Assembly (NCBI RefSeq): GCF_946479975.1
Contig: NZ_CAMLIX010000112.1
Location: 1-16,149 of the forward strand
Source of the DNA: an uncultured Flavobacterium sp.
GTDB lineage: Bacteria; Bacteroidota; Bacteroidia; Flavobacteriales; Flavobacteriaceae
Reading direction: 5' to 3'
DNA: 16,149 nucleotides
Shown: positions 1 to 8,323 of the stretch, piece by piece
How the letters are laid out: every line of letters starts with the position of its first letter
Position numbering within the stretch: position 1 is the stretch's first letter
Program-made: the position numbers and the translations under genes
The notes under the pieces: model-generated
Databases searched by the model: none
What the model was told of the DNA's origin: nothing
What the model saw: the letters and a program-made list of their open reading frames with translations, nothing else

Positions 1-749
<749 letters not shown>

Positions 750-758
750 TTAAATTAA

Positions 759-2054
759 TTAACTCTTTTGGGCTATAATTTGATAATTTCCGCTGAGGTG
801 CATTAAGCTGAAGAGATACATTAATCCATCATAATACGGATCAAAATAACCGTCTTCATAAGGTTCCAGCTTCGCTTTCCAAATTGCGTGAACAAAATCC
901 AAGCTTGCTTTATCGGGATTAACCAATGATGCTGTCGCAGCAGTTCCGACTAAACCAATTGAATGTCTTAGTTTTTTTACCGGTCCAGCCTGAAGAATAA
1001 ATTCGGGTGTAGAACCATCCAGATTGTATTGATCTACATAAGTTTCCATTCCCTGCGATCTCAGAAAATTTTGAAATTTCGCAGCATATTCTTCCTGCCA
1101 TTTTTTATCTTTTCCATACCAAGTATAATCCATTGCTATATTCATAGGAACGCGCCAGGAATCGTAACGAAATCCAGCTGGCATCCAAGGCGTTGGATGA
1201 GGTTCGCCTGTAAACTCTGTGTAATCTGAATTTAAGCCCGTTACCGGATGACACGCTTTATGAAGAAACTCGCGCGAAACATCGGCACATTCTTTATAAA
1301 ACTGCTCATGACCGTCTTTGGCGTACAATGCCCATATTTCGTAAAAGGCAGGAACATGATAAGAAGGATCTGTCCAATTGTAACCACCGCCTTCTGGTAC
1401 AAAAGAAATTTGTTTGTGTTCTGTATTTATAATATTGTAAATTTTTGCCGTGCCATCCTTTTTCCACATGGCATCTAGAATTCTTCTTGCTTCTTTGTAA
1501 TAATTTATTCCAGTATCATTTCCCCATTTATTTGAGGCAAAAAGCAGACTGGTTACATAATACAATTCTCCGTCAGATGCAGAGCCAGGAGAGTTTTGCT
1601 TTTTGGTTTCCGGATTTACGCTCCATGCAAAATAACCTTCTCGCGGTCCGCTTTGGTGCTGCATGTATTTTGCAGACCATCGCCATAGACGATCAAAAAC
1701 TTCTTTTTTATTGAGCTGAACGGCCACCATCATTCCGTATGACATTCCTTCGGTTCGGGCATCTTTATTTTTAACATCAGAAACATATCCTAATGAATCT
1801 CCTTCTTTAAAATAAACCTTATCTGGTCCTTCAAAAACATCATAATACGCTTTGGCTAATTTTTGATCAATTGCAGCTTGACTGTAACCTGCTTCTTTAA
1901 ACAGATTTCGGTATTGCGGTCTTTTCACGTCTGCTTTTTCTATTTTCTTTTTGTTTTGACTAATGCCAAAAAACGGAACAAGAACCATTAAAACCAATAG
2001 TAAAAACCGATTTGAAACGAAGGATTCTCTTTTACTTTTTTTATTTATAACCAT
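759..2054 (-). CDS. GH8 xylanase, likely reducing-end xylose-releasing exo-oligoxylanase (Rex type)
   Basis: The 431-residue product has an N-terminal signal (about residues 15-33, ending FFGISQ) and no lipobox, so it is probably periplasmic. It is a single GH8 (alpha/alpha)6-barrel. Visible landmarks are the general acid E102 in ARTEGMSYGMM, D161 in SASDGELYY, and the likely catalytic base D298 in GFRYDSWRVPMN. The spacing from acid to base (196 residues) is close to that of Bacillus Rex enzymes. Rex enzymes release xylose from the reducing end of xylo-oligosaccharides and do not attack long xylan. Seen: motifs and length. Inferred: Rex rather than endo-xylanase activity, from overall resemblance and from the company of GH43 and CE1. 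The gene lies 48 bases after GH43 and 21 bases before CE1, all in one direction. Confidence 0.88.
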   Translation of the reverse strand: MVINKKSKRESFVSNRFLLLVLMVLVPFFGISQNKKKIEKADVKRPQYRNLFKEAGYSQAAIDQKLAKAYYDVFEGPDKVYFKEGDSLGYVSDVKNKDARTEGMSYGMMVAVQLNKKEVFDRLWRWSAKYMQHQSGPREGYFAWSVNPETKKQNSPGSASDGELYYVTSLLFASNKWGNDTGINYYKEARRILDAMWKKDGTAKIYNIINTEHKQISFVPEGGGYNWTDPSYHVPAFYEIWALYAKDGHEQFYKECADVSREFLHKACHPVTGLNSDYTEFTGEPHPTPWMPAGFRYDSWRVPMNIAMDYTWYGKDKKWQEEYAAKFQNFLRSQGMETYVDQYNLDGSTPEFILQAGPVKKLRHSIGLVGTAATASLVNPDKASLDFVHAIWKAKLEPYEDGYFDPYYDGLMYLFSLMHLSGNYQIIAQKS

Positions 2055-2102
2055 GTTTACTTTTTATTATGTGTTATTAATTCAAAAAAATGTCCGTTAC
2101 TT

Positions 2103-3065
2103 TTACTTCACTTTACTTACACCTTCTGCGGTTTGTATAATTTTCTGAATCGTTCCATCTTTATTGTAATGCATATAATCTACACAAATGGAACGTCTGT
2201 AACTTCCTCCTGTTGGTAAAGCTCCGTTATGATAAAAAAAGTATGATTTTCCTTTGTAGTCAATAATTCCGGGATGTGTTGTAAAACTATTTTGCACATT
2301 CTCCTGAATAATTCCTTGATACGTCCATGGTCCCGTTATACTTTTAGCAGTGCAGTATTCAATCATTTCTGGTTTTGTTCCTGCGCTGGCATACACGAGA
2401 TAGTAAATTCCTTTTCTTTTGTAAACCCAAGGACCTTCGATATAATTTTTAGGTTTGAAAGTGGTGATTTCTCCCTCTGTTTCAACCATATTCTTTTTAA
2501 GTTTTATCCACTTACAGCTTCCGTTACCCCAAAACATATAAGCTTGTCCGTCGTCATCAATAAAAACTGTTGGGTCAATATCGTCCCAGCCAATTTTCAT
2601 GTCTGTAGTCATTTCATTAATGATAAGCGCTTTTCCAATTGCATCTTTAAAAGGACCTGTAGGACTATCGGAGACCGCTACTCCTATCGCCGCGCCGCCA
2701 CCGCTTACTTCATCTTTTTTATGAAAGGTAGATACAAACCAATAAAACTTTCCATCTCTCTCGATACATTGTGCCGCATACGCATCGCCCGTAGCCCAAG
2801 AAAATGTACTTGGCGAAAGCAGTGCTCCGTGATCTTTCCAGTCTTTCATATTTGTGGTAGAAAACACATGCCAGTCTGCCATTTTGTAATTGGTATCTTC
2901 CTGTGTCGCTACATCATGTCCTGTATATAAGTACAATGTGCCTTTGTGCACAAGTGGAGCTGGATCTGCGGTAAAAATTTCTTTGATAATAGGGTTTTGT
3001 GCTTGTGTATTTATGGTGAATAAATAACAAAAGAGCACCAATAAAACTTTGCTGGTATTTTTCAT
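2103..3065 (-). CDS. GH43 family beta-xylosidase / alpha-L-arabinofuranosidase
   Basis: The 320-residue product has a signal peptide ending TQAQ (residue 23), so it is exported and probably periplasmic. It is a single five-bladed beta-propeller domain with no accessory module. The three GH43 acidic residues are visible: D34 in TADPAPLVHKGTLYLYTGHD (likely base), D164 in DDIDPTVFIDDDG (pKa modulator), and E210 in NYIEGPWVYK (likely acid). GH43 enzymes remove xylose or arabinose units from xylo- or arabinoxylo-oligosaccharides; sequence alone does not settle which. It is the first gene after the terminator that follows the SusD-like gene and begins the GH43-GH8-CE1 enzyme cassette. It may have its own weak promoter just upstream. 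No catalytic residue appears missing. Confidence 0.9.
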   Translation of the reverse strand: MKNTSKVLLVLFCYLFTINTQAQNPIIKEIFTADPAPLVHKGTLYLYTGHDVATQEDTNYKMADWHVFSTTNMKDWKDHGALLSPSTFSWATGDAYAAQCIERDGKFYWFVSTFHKKDEVSGGGAAIGVAVSDSPTGPFKDAIGKALIINEMTTDMKIGWDDIDPTVFIDDDGQAYMFWGNGSCKWIKLKKNMVETEGEITTFKPKNYIEGPWVYKRKGIYYLVYASAGTKPEMIEYCTAKSITGPWTYQGIIQENVQNSFTTHPGIIDYKGKSYFFYHNGALPTGGSYRRSICVDYMHYNKDGTIQKIIQTAEGVSKVK

Positions 3066-3080
3066 TTTTATCTAATTAAA

Positions 3081-3095
3081 ACAATTCGGAATTGT
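3081..3095. promoter_or_regulatory. Palindrome upstream of GH43 (possible operator)
   Basis: A perfect 7+7 inverted repeat around one central base, ACAATTC-G-GAATTGT, ends 16 bases before the GH43 start codon. It lies in the presumed 5' leader just downstream of a weak candidate promoter. It could bind a dimeric regulator or form a small hairpin in the leader. The region is A+T-rich, so a chance palindrome is possible. Confidence 0.25.
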
Positions 3096-3109
3096 AGATT
3101 GTATTTCTT

Positions 3110-3142
3110 CAATCTTATTTCTGTAAAAAATAAACAGCGCAA
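3110..3142 (-). promoter_or_regulatory. Weak candidate Bacteroidetes promoter for GH43-GH8-CE1
   Basis: On the minus strand a TTG (3142-3140) is followed after 22 bases by TAAGATTG (3117-3110), which matches the -7 consensus TAnnTTTG except for one base. A transcript would start near 3103, giving a leader of about 38 bases. The TTG lies within the terminator hairpin of the preceding unit. Spacing is at the long end of the usual range and one -7 base is wrong, so this is only a candidate; read-through from the SusC/SusD unit is the alternative. Confidence 0.28.
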
Positions 3143-3159
3143 GAATGTGCGCTGTTTAT
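3125..3159 (-). terminator. Rho-independent terminator after SusD-like gene 1
   Basis: A perfect 12-bp stem (3130-3141 with 3148-3159) closes a 6-base loop. On the minus strand it runs into six T residues (3130-3125). The stem starts 38 bases past the SusD stop codon. It separates the SusC/SusD pair from the downstream enzyme genes, so it either ends the transcript or lowers enzyme expression relative to the receptor pair. Confidence 0.85.
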
Positions 3160-3196
3160 CGAAAAACTAACTTAAACTAACCAAAATTTAATTATC

Positions 3197-4693
3197 TTAA
3201 TAACCAGGATTGTTATCACTTGGTTTGATTTTCGGATTAGATGATGTTTCTCTGTTTGGTATTGGCCATAATTCGCTTTTTCCAGCAGTGAAACCTGTTC
3301 CTTGTAGTTCAGTACTTGCAATACCCCATCTTATAATGTCATCAAAACGAGATTGTTCTCCAGCAAATTCCACTTTACGTTCGTGTACAATTGCTGTAAA
3401 AACAGCATCTTTTGTTGGTGTTATAACTGTTGGAAGATTTGCACGGTCTCTTACTTCTTTAATGTATGCAATTGCTGCAAGTTGTGAACCTCCAGCTCTT
3501 TGGTTTTCACATTCTGCTTTCATAAGTAATACATCTGAGTAGCGCATCACTTTGAAGTTAATGCTTGATCTCGTTGCTTCATCTTCTCTTATGTAATAGT
3601 TTTGATATTTTTTCCAACCTGCTTTTCTAATCCCTGCAGAAGTAGTAAAATTACTTGCCACCATTACCTTAGCTCCATCTTTTAAATAAGTAGATCCCGG
3701 TACATAAAAAGTATCTCCAAAACGGTTATCTCCAGCTTCATAAGAATTTAATAAATCATCTGATGGATACACGTTGAACCAGCTTAAGTTGCCATATTCT
3801 TGTCCTCTAAGTGTTGACTCATCAAATCCAGTTCCTCCACTATCACCAACAGCTCCCCATTGATCACCAGTTCCATTTTTCTCATCAAATTCAATTTCAA
3901 AAATAGATTCTTTACCATGTTCTGTTTCTGCCATAAAGTTGTTGTAGAAACTACCTTTATCTTCAAGGCTGTAACCCGTTACTTGATTAAGAGCGGCCAA
4001 AGCTTCGTCATATTTCTTTTGGTACAATAATACTTTACCCAAATAAGCAAAAGCGGCTCCTTTATTTGCTCTTCCTTTTACTTCTGTCCCTTTTGCTAAA
4101 AGATTTTGAGTTGCGAATTTAAGATCTTCTTCAATCAACGCATAAACCTCAGCTTTTGGACTTCTTGGATTACCTATAATAGTACCTGTTTTATAAATTG
4201 GCACATCTCCAAAACGTTTTACTAAAAGAAAATAATAGTATGCTCTTAAGAAATGCGCTTCTCCTAAATATTTGTTTTTTCTTTCCTCAGACAAAACAGT
4301 AACCGGCAGATCTTTGATTTTCTGTTCGTTATCCAATACAAAATTAGCTCTCGATATTCCGATAAAACAAGATTCCCAGTAGAATTGAATGATGTCACTT
4401 CCTGCATTAAAAGAAAAATCTGAGAAAGGTTTTTTATTTCCTTCTAATTGCGGATTTCCTAAAGCGTCATGCCCCATAAGATCCATGGCGAAGAAAAAGT
4501 TTCTTCCGTAAAGACCTCTAGTCTGAAGATTTGCGTAAGAAGCATTTACAGCAGATTGTACCTGTGTTTCATTTTTAAAGAATGTCTCAGGAGATAAAGC
4601 ATTGGGGTTCGTTAATTCCAATTCGCTAGTGTCACATGAAGTCATGGTTAAAACTCCAGACAGTACTATAAGTATATATTTAATTTTTTTCAT
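3197..4693 (-). CDS. SusD/RagB-family surface glycan-binding lipoprotein (pair 1)
   Basis: The 498-residue product begins with a lipoprotein signal whose lipobox LTMTSC places the lipidated cysteine at C20. It is followed at once by acidic residues (DTSELEL), consistent with export to the cell surface. N-terminal SusD features are present (NPNALSPETFF, then a TPR-like helical region). The C-terminus has the family pattern FDDIIRWG, ELWPIPNRE and a final NNPGY. SusD proteins bind the glycan and act as the lid on the SusC channel. The start lies 12 bases after the stop of SusC-like receptor 1, the usual tight pairing, and a terminator follows. The gene is intact although its SusC partner carries an internal stop. 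Xylan as ligand is inferred from the neighbouring enzymes. Confidence 0.93.
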   Translation of the reverse strand: MKKIKYILIVLSGVLTMTSCDTSELELTNPNALSPETFFKNETQVQSAVNASYANLQTRGLYGRNFFFAMDLMGHDALGNPQLEGNKKPFSDFSFNAGSDIIQFYWESCFIGISRANFVLDNEQKIKDLPVTVLSEERKNKYLGEAHFLRAYYYFLLVKRFGDVPIYKTGTIIGNPRSPKAEVYALIEEDLKFATQNLLAKGTEVKGRANKGAAFAYLGKVLLYQKKYDEALAALNQVTGYSLEDKGSFYNNFMAETEHGKESIFEIEFDEKNGTGDQWGAVGDSGGTGFDESTLRGQEYGNLSWFNVYPSDDLLNSYEAGDNRFGDTFYVPGSTYLKDGAKVMVASNFTTSAGIRKAGWKKYQNYYIREDEATRSSINFKVMRYSDVLLMKAECENQRAGGSQLAAIAYIKEVRDRANLPTVITPTKDAVFTAIVHERKVEFAGEQSRFDDIIRWGIASTELQGTGFTAGKSELWPIPNRETSSNPKIKPSDNNPGY

Positions 4694-4705
4694 CTCTTTA
4701 TAATA

Positions 4706-7700
4706 TTAAAATGTAACATCAAGTCCAAAAATCACCGATTTTGGCTGTGGATATCTTCCTAAATCAATACCTGCAGAATTTGCATTCCCATCAGCACGAC
4801 CAATTTCTGGATCTAAACCACTGTATTTTGTAACTGTAATAAGATTTTGTCCGCTTACATAAAACCTAATTTTTGAGAAATAATTTTTGAATGCATCTCC
4901 TGAAAATGTATATCCTAAAGCGATATTTTTTAATCTTGTATAAGATCCATCTTCGATATAGCGTTGATTTGCAGATGACCAGTTAATATCTGCACCTTGC
5001 GCTCTTGGTAAAGTTGCTGACGGATTGCTTACTACGCCATTAACCACAATTGCACGGTCTAAAACTTCTGTACCAACATTAAACAAACGGTTCATACCCG
5101 TTAAATCAAATTTATTGGCATTGTAAATGTCGTTTCCTTGAACACCTGAAATAAAACAGTTGAAATCGAAGTTTTTATACGCTGCAGTAAGATTTAAACC
5201 ATAAGTAAAATCTGGATATGGATTTCCGATATTTGTTTTATCTTCAGAATTAATCACTTTGTTACCATCGCGATCCACAATTTTTAGATCTCCAGGTTTT
5301 ATTGTAGTTTGACCAGGACCAAAAACGGCATCTACTTCTGCTTGGTTTTGATAAATTCCATTGGTTTGGTATCCATAAAAGTAAAACATCGGCTGTCCTA
5401 CTTCAAGTCTTGAGAAATTTTCTAAACCAGCTCTTGCTGATGGTCCGCCCAAAACATTATTTACTCCAGGTGCTAAACTTAGTACTTCATTTTTACTTGT
5501 TCCTAAATTCGCCACAGCAGACCATGTAAAGTCTCCTTTTCTGTCATTGTATCCTAATGATATTTCAAAACCACTCACTTTTACGTCGGCAATGTTTTGA
5601 ATTTGAGTTCCACCACCCGCAGATCCAACAGAAGCTGCAAGAGGAACTGCAAAAAGAACATCAGTACTTTTATTATTGAAATATTCGAAAGAACCTGTGA
5701 ATTTTTCGTCAAACAAACCAAAATCTAAACCTATATTTCTATCTAGTTTTGACTCCCATTTTAAGTCTGGATTTGCCGCAATATTCAGCGAAACACCTTG
5801 TGCGTTTCCTCCATCAATTGGATAATTATAATCTGCCAATAATGAAGCGCTGTACTGATAGTTATTGATTCTGTCATTTCCTGTTGTTCCCGTACTTGCT
5901 CTAAGTTTTAAAGTGCTGAAAATAGAATTTTCCATGAAAGCTTCTTTGGCTATGTTCCAACCTAAAGCTACTGAGTAGAAATTACCCCAGCGATTATTAG
6001 CTCCAAAACGAGAAGATGCATCTCTACGTCCTGAAAGTGCTAATATATATCTGTCATTGTAATCGTAGTTGATACGAGCGATATATCCAATATTTTTTTC
6101 TACGAAATTTGAAGAGCTTAAACTTCCTTCATTATATCGTAATTGATCAATATCATTTGAAATATAATAACGGCTTCCTGCTGCTAAACTTTGTCCTTTT
6201 CCGTCAATTTTAGTGATAACTCCTAATACTTCGATGTTATGCTTTTCTGCAATAGTCGTTTTGTAGTTTAAACTGTTATCAAACACAATAGTCTGACCTT
6301 GCGTATTTGTTTCATTCGTAGAAGAAAATGCTTGTTTATGAGCAGAACCATCTTGGTAACTTGGAATAAACGTATGATCTTTTCCGGTGTAATAATCCAA
6401 CGAAACTTGTGATCTGAATTTTAATCCTTTGTAGATTTCTAATTCGGCAAATATGTTTCCAATTATAGATAAATTATTAATTTTCTGATATCCTAAATTG
6501 GCAACACGAACAGGGTTTTCTGCATCATTACCGTCAATCGCGCTCGGTCCTTGGTATCCTCCTAAATTAGCTGCATTGTAGATTGGAAGGTACGGTGCCA
6601 TTTTAATAGCATGCTCTAACAAAGTTCTTCCTCCTGAACTACGTTCTGGATTGATGTTACTGAATGAAACTCCAATGTTGCTTCCTAATTTTAATTTACC
6701 AATATCCTGCGTATTATTTGCTCTAAAAGAATAACGTTCGAAACCTGTATTGATGATTGCACCTTCTTGTTTCAAATATTCAGCAGAATAACGGCTTGTC
6801 GCATTTTCTGTTCCGTTTGAGAAACTCAGGTTATAATCCTGCATTACTCCTGTTTGAAAAATTTGATCCTGCCAATTGGTATTGATATTACCAAATTCTG
6901 CTGCTCTGGCTGTTAAGTCACTTCCTAGATCTTAAGCATACTGCAGATATTGCTGTGTATTTAAAACACTATATCTCTTTGTAACTTCCTGACCTCCAAC
7001 ATAAGTGCTGAAACTAAGCTGTCCCGGCCCTTTTTTACCTTTTTTAGTAGTTACAACAATAACCCCATTAAAAGCTTTTGATCCGTAAAGAGCTGTAGTT
7101 GAAGCATCTTTTAAAACAGAAATACTTTCAATGTCGTTAGGACTTAATCCTGAAAGGTTACCCGTTAGAACTCCATCGATTACATATAAAGGAGCACTGT
7201 TACCCATTGTAGCCAGACCACGAATATTAACTGTCGGACTAGAACCAGGTGCACCATTTACAACTGTAACCCCTGCAGCACGACCTTGCAAAGCAGATTC
7301 TGCATTTGTAATAGGTACAGCCACAATATCTTTTGAAGTTACAGTAGAAATTGCCCCAGTTACTTTAGCTCTTTTTTGAGTACCATAGGCAACTACAACT
7401 TCATTTAAATTTTGTGTAGATTGAACAAGCGTAACATTAATTGAACTTCTTTGACCCACTGTAATGGTTTGAGAAATTAAGCCAACATAAGAATAGGTTA
7501 TTTTATCGGTAGGGTTAACATCCTTTAAAGAATATTTACCGTCAAAATCTGTTGATGCGCTATTCTGCGTACCTTCAACAGTAATACTAGCACCAGGTAA
7601 CGGGAATCCAGAAGGATCGGTAATCACGCCCTGAATGGTCTTTGATTGTGCCATTATACTTAGACTACTTATAAGCAGCAGTCCGGTTAGTGCAATTTTG

Positions 7701-7714
7701 AGTTTTAATTTCAT
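4706..7714 (-). pseudogene. SusC/RagA-family TonB-dependent receptor (pair 1), interrupted by an in-frame TAA
   Basis: One continuous frame of 1002 codons carries a single internal TAA at codon 261 (6934-6932). The 29 codons after it and the next 712 from the Met at 6844 all read in the same frame as good SusC sequence, so this is a nonsense lesion and not a frameshift. Before the stop: signal peptide (1-23), carboxypeptidase-D-like domain (about 26-98), TonB box LNEVVVAYG (103-111) and plug (about 115-228, with ALQGRAAGV, NIRG, LYVIDG, LKDASTTALYGS). After it: the complete outer-membrane barrel, with a Ca-loop-like VDRDGNKVINSED near residues 812-824 and a C-terminal FGLDVTF. A restart at 6844 would lack signal peptide, TonB box and plug, so the receptor is probably non-functional in this sequence. 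A base-calling error, a tyrosine or lysine codon changed by one base, or readthrough are the alternatives. The promoter upstream and the SusD partner look intact. Confidence 0.9.
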
Positions 7715-7840
7715 ACTAATTGTTTTTGTTTGGTTTAATAGTTAATGGTTTGTTTGTGTTAATTCATGAAAAGTTTGTATTATATTATTTTGGTTATTTT
7801 ACTTGTTGAAAAATTCTATCTTGACTAAAAGTATCTCGAT

Positions 7841-7867
7841 TTGAATCTATTATGATGACTTGAATCT
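7841..7867. repeat. Short direct repeat in the SusC leader
   Basis: TTGAATCT occurs at 7841-7848 and 7860-7867, 19 bp apart start to start. The right-hand copy coincides with the predicted transcription start of the SusC-like gene, so the transcript would carry AGATTCAA twice near its 5' end. It could be chance in such A+T-rich sequence. Confidence 0.35.
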
Positions 7868-7873
7868 CTCTAA

Positions 7874-7903
7874 CAAATATAAAAAAACAACTTTCATAAA
7901 CAA
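7874..7903 (-). promoter_or_regulatory. Bacteroidetes-type promoter for SusC/SusD pair 1
   Basis: On the minus strand TTG (7903-7901) is followed after 19 bases by TATATTTG (7881-7874), a full match to the Bacteroidetes -33/-7 pattern TTG...TAnnTTTG. Transcription would begin near 7867, giving a leader of about 150 bases before the SusC start at 7714. The -33 TTG is the end of an operator-like site, which suggests repression by blocking sigma binding. Confidence 0.72.
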
Positions 7904-7912
7904 TCGGTTGCA
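7899..7912. promoter_or_regulatory. LacI-family-type operator, proximal copy
   Basis: AACAATCGGTTGCA agrees with the general LacI/GalR operator pattern TGnAAnCGnTTnCA at eight of ten fixed positions, including the central CG, and its core CAATCGGTTG is a near-palindrome. It overlaps the -33 element of the predicted promoter. An exact copy of its first 13 bases lies 310 bp to the right. The regulator itself is not encoded in this window. Confidence 0.62.
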
Positions 7913-8166
7913 TTATATTTTTATTAAACATAAAACAAAAAAAAGCTAAAATAAAAACATTAAAAATAAATTTTAAAACAAATAATTATTGATTATTCAT
8001 TTTGAAAATAATTTTAAAAATAAAAAATAGAGATTTAGTAGCGAACTGATTAATTTTATAAATAAAATATAATATTAAAAAATGTGGTAAATTCCTTAAA
8101 AAAGTAAAAAAATATAGGTAAAAAACTACTAAATAAGTCGTATTTATGCACATTTTTGACTATAAC

Positions 8167-8187
8167 TTATGGTAAAATAGACCATAA
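8167..8187. promoter_or_regulatory. Inverted repeat TTATGGT-N7-ACCATAA
   Basis: Two perfect 7-base arms (8167-8173 and 8181-8187) flank a 7-base spacer, 22 bases to the left of the distal operator copy. The arms are richer in G and C than their surroundings. It could be a regulator site for the SusC unit; as a terminator it lacks a T-run. Confidence 0.35.
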
Positions 8188-8208
8188 CCATGTAAAAAAA
8201 ATCGAAAT

Positions 8209-8222
8209 AACAATCGGTTGCC
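8209..8222. promoter_or_regulatory. LacI-family-type operator, distal copy
   Basis: AACAATCGGTTGCC repeats the first 13 bases of the proximal site exactly. No TAnnTTTG box sits at the matching distance here, so it is not part of a second copy of the promoter. A separate auxiliary operator, possibly acting by looping with the site 310 bp away, fits better. Confidence 0.55.
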
Positions 8223-8260
8223 AAAAAAAACGTCTGAAATCTGTTTTATTTTGATGGAAA

Positions 8261-8302
8261 AACAAAAAAGCCCGATGCATTTTTTCAATTGCACCGAGCT
8301 TT
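8261..8302 (-). terminator. Rho-independent terminator after GH10
   Basis: Arms 8290-8302 and 8267-8279 form a 13-bp stem (two G-T wobbles on the transcript) around a 10-base loop. On the minus strand the stem is followed by a T-rich run (TTTTTTGTT). It starts 21 bases past the GH10 stop and ends the right-hand transcription unit. Confidence 0.85.
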
Positions 8303-8323
8303 AATTCTTTAATTTTAAATGTA

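Larger units (their letters stand above)
7715..8323. other. 609-base A+T-rich control region between the two transcription units
   Basis: No credible coding frame is present. From left to right on the plus strand it holds the leader of the SusC unit (about 150 bases, with a short direct repeat), a minus-strand promoter overlapping an operator-like site, a block of roughly 300 bases made almost wholly of A and T with many A-tracts, an inverted repeat, a second copy of the operator core, and the terminator of the GH10 unit. The A-tract block could bend DNA or bring the two operator copies together; that is inference. Confidence 0.8.

Noticed and set aside
2274..2930. Plus-strand open frame of 218 codons opposite GH43
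   Set aside because: It is a complementary-strand shadow of a gene with clear GH43 motifs; the product is rich in Cys, Phe and Ile without a recognisable domain.
4706..6844. A separate 712-residue receptor gene starting at the Met at 6844
   Set aside because: It lacks signal peptide, TonB box and plug, and the 29 codons upstream continue in the same frame as receptor sequence back to the TAA. It is the rear part of one interrupted gene.
8167..8187. Inverted repeat as a terminator
   Set aside because: No T-run follows on either strand, and the GH10 unit already has a stronger terminator at 8261-8302.
7715..8323. Small RNA or small protein gene in the long intergenic region
   Set aside because: No stable G+C-bearing structure other than the terminator and no convincing short frame; the content is explained as leader, promoter, operators and A+T-rich spacer.
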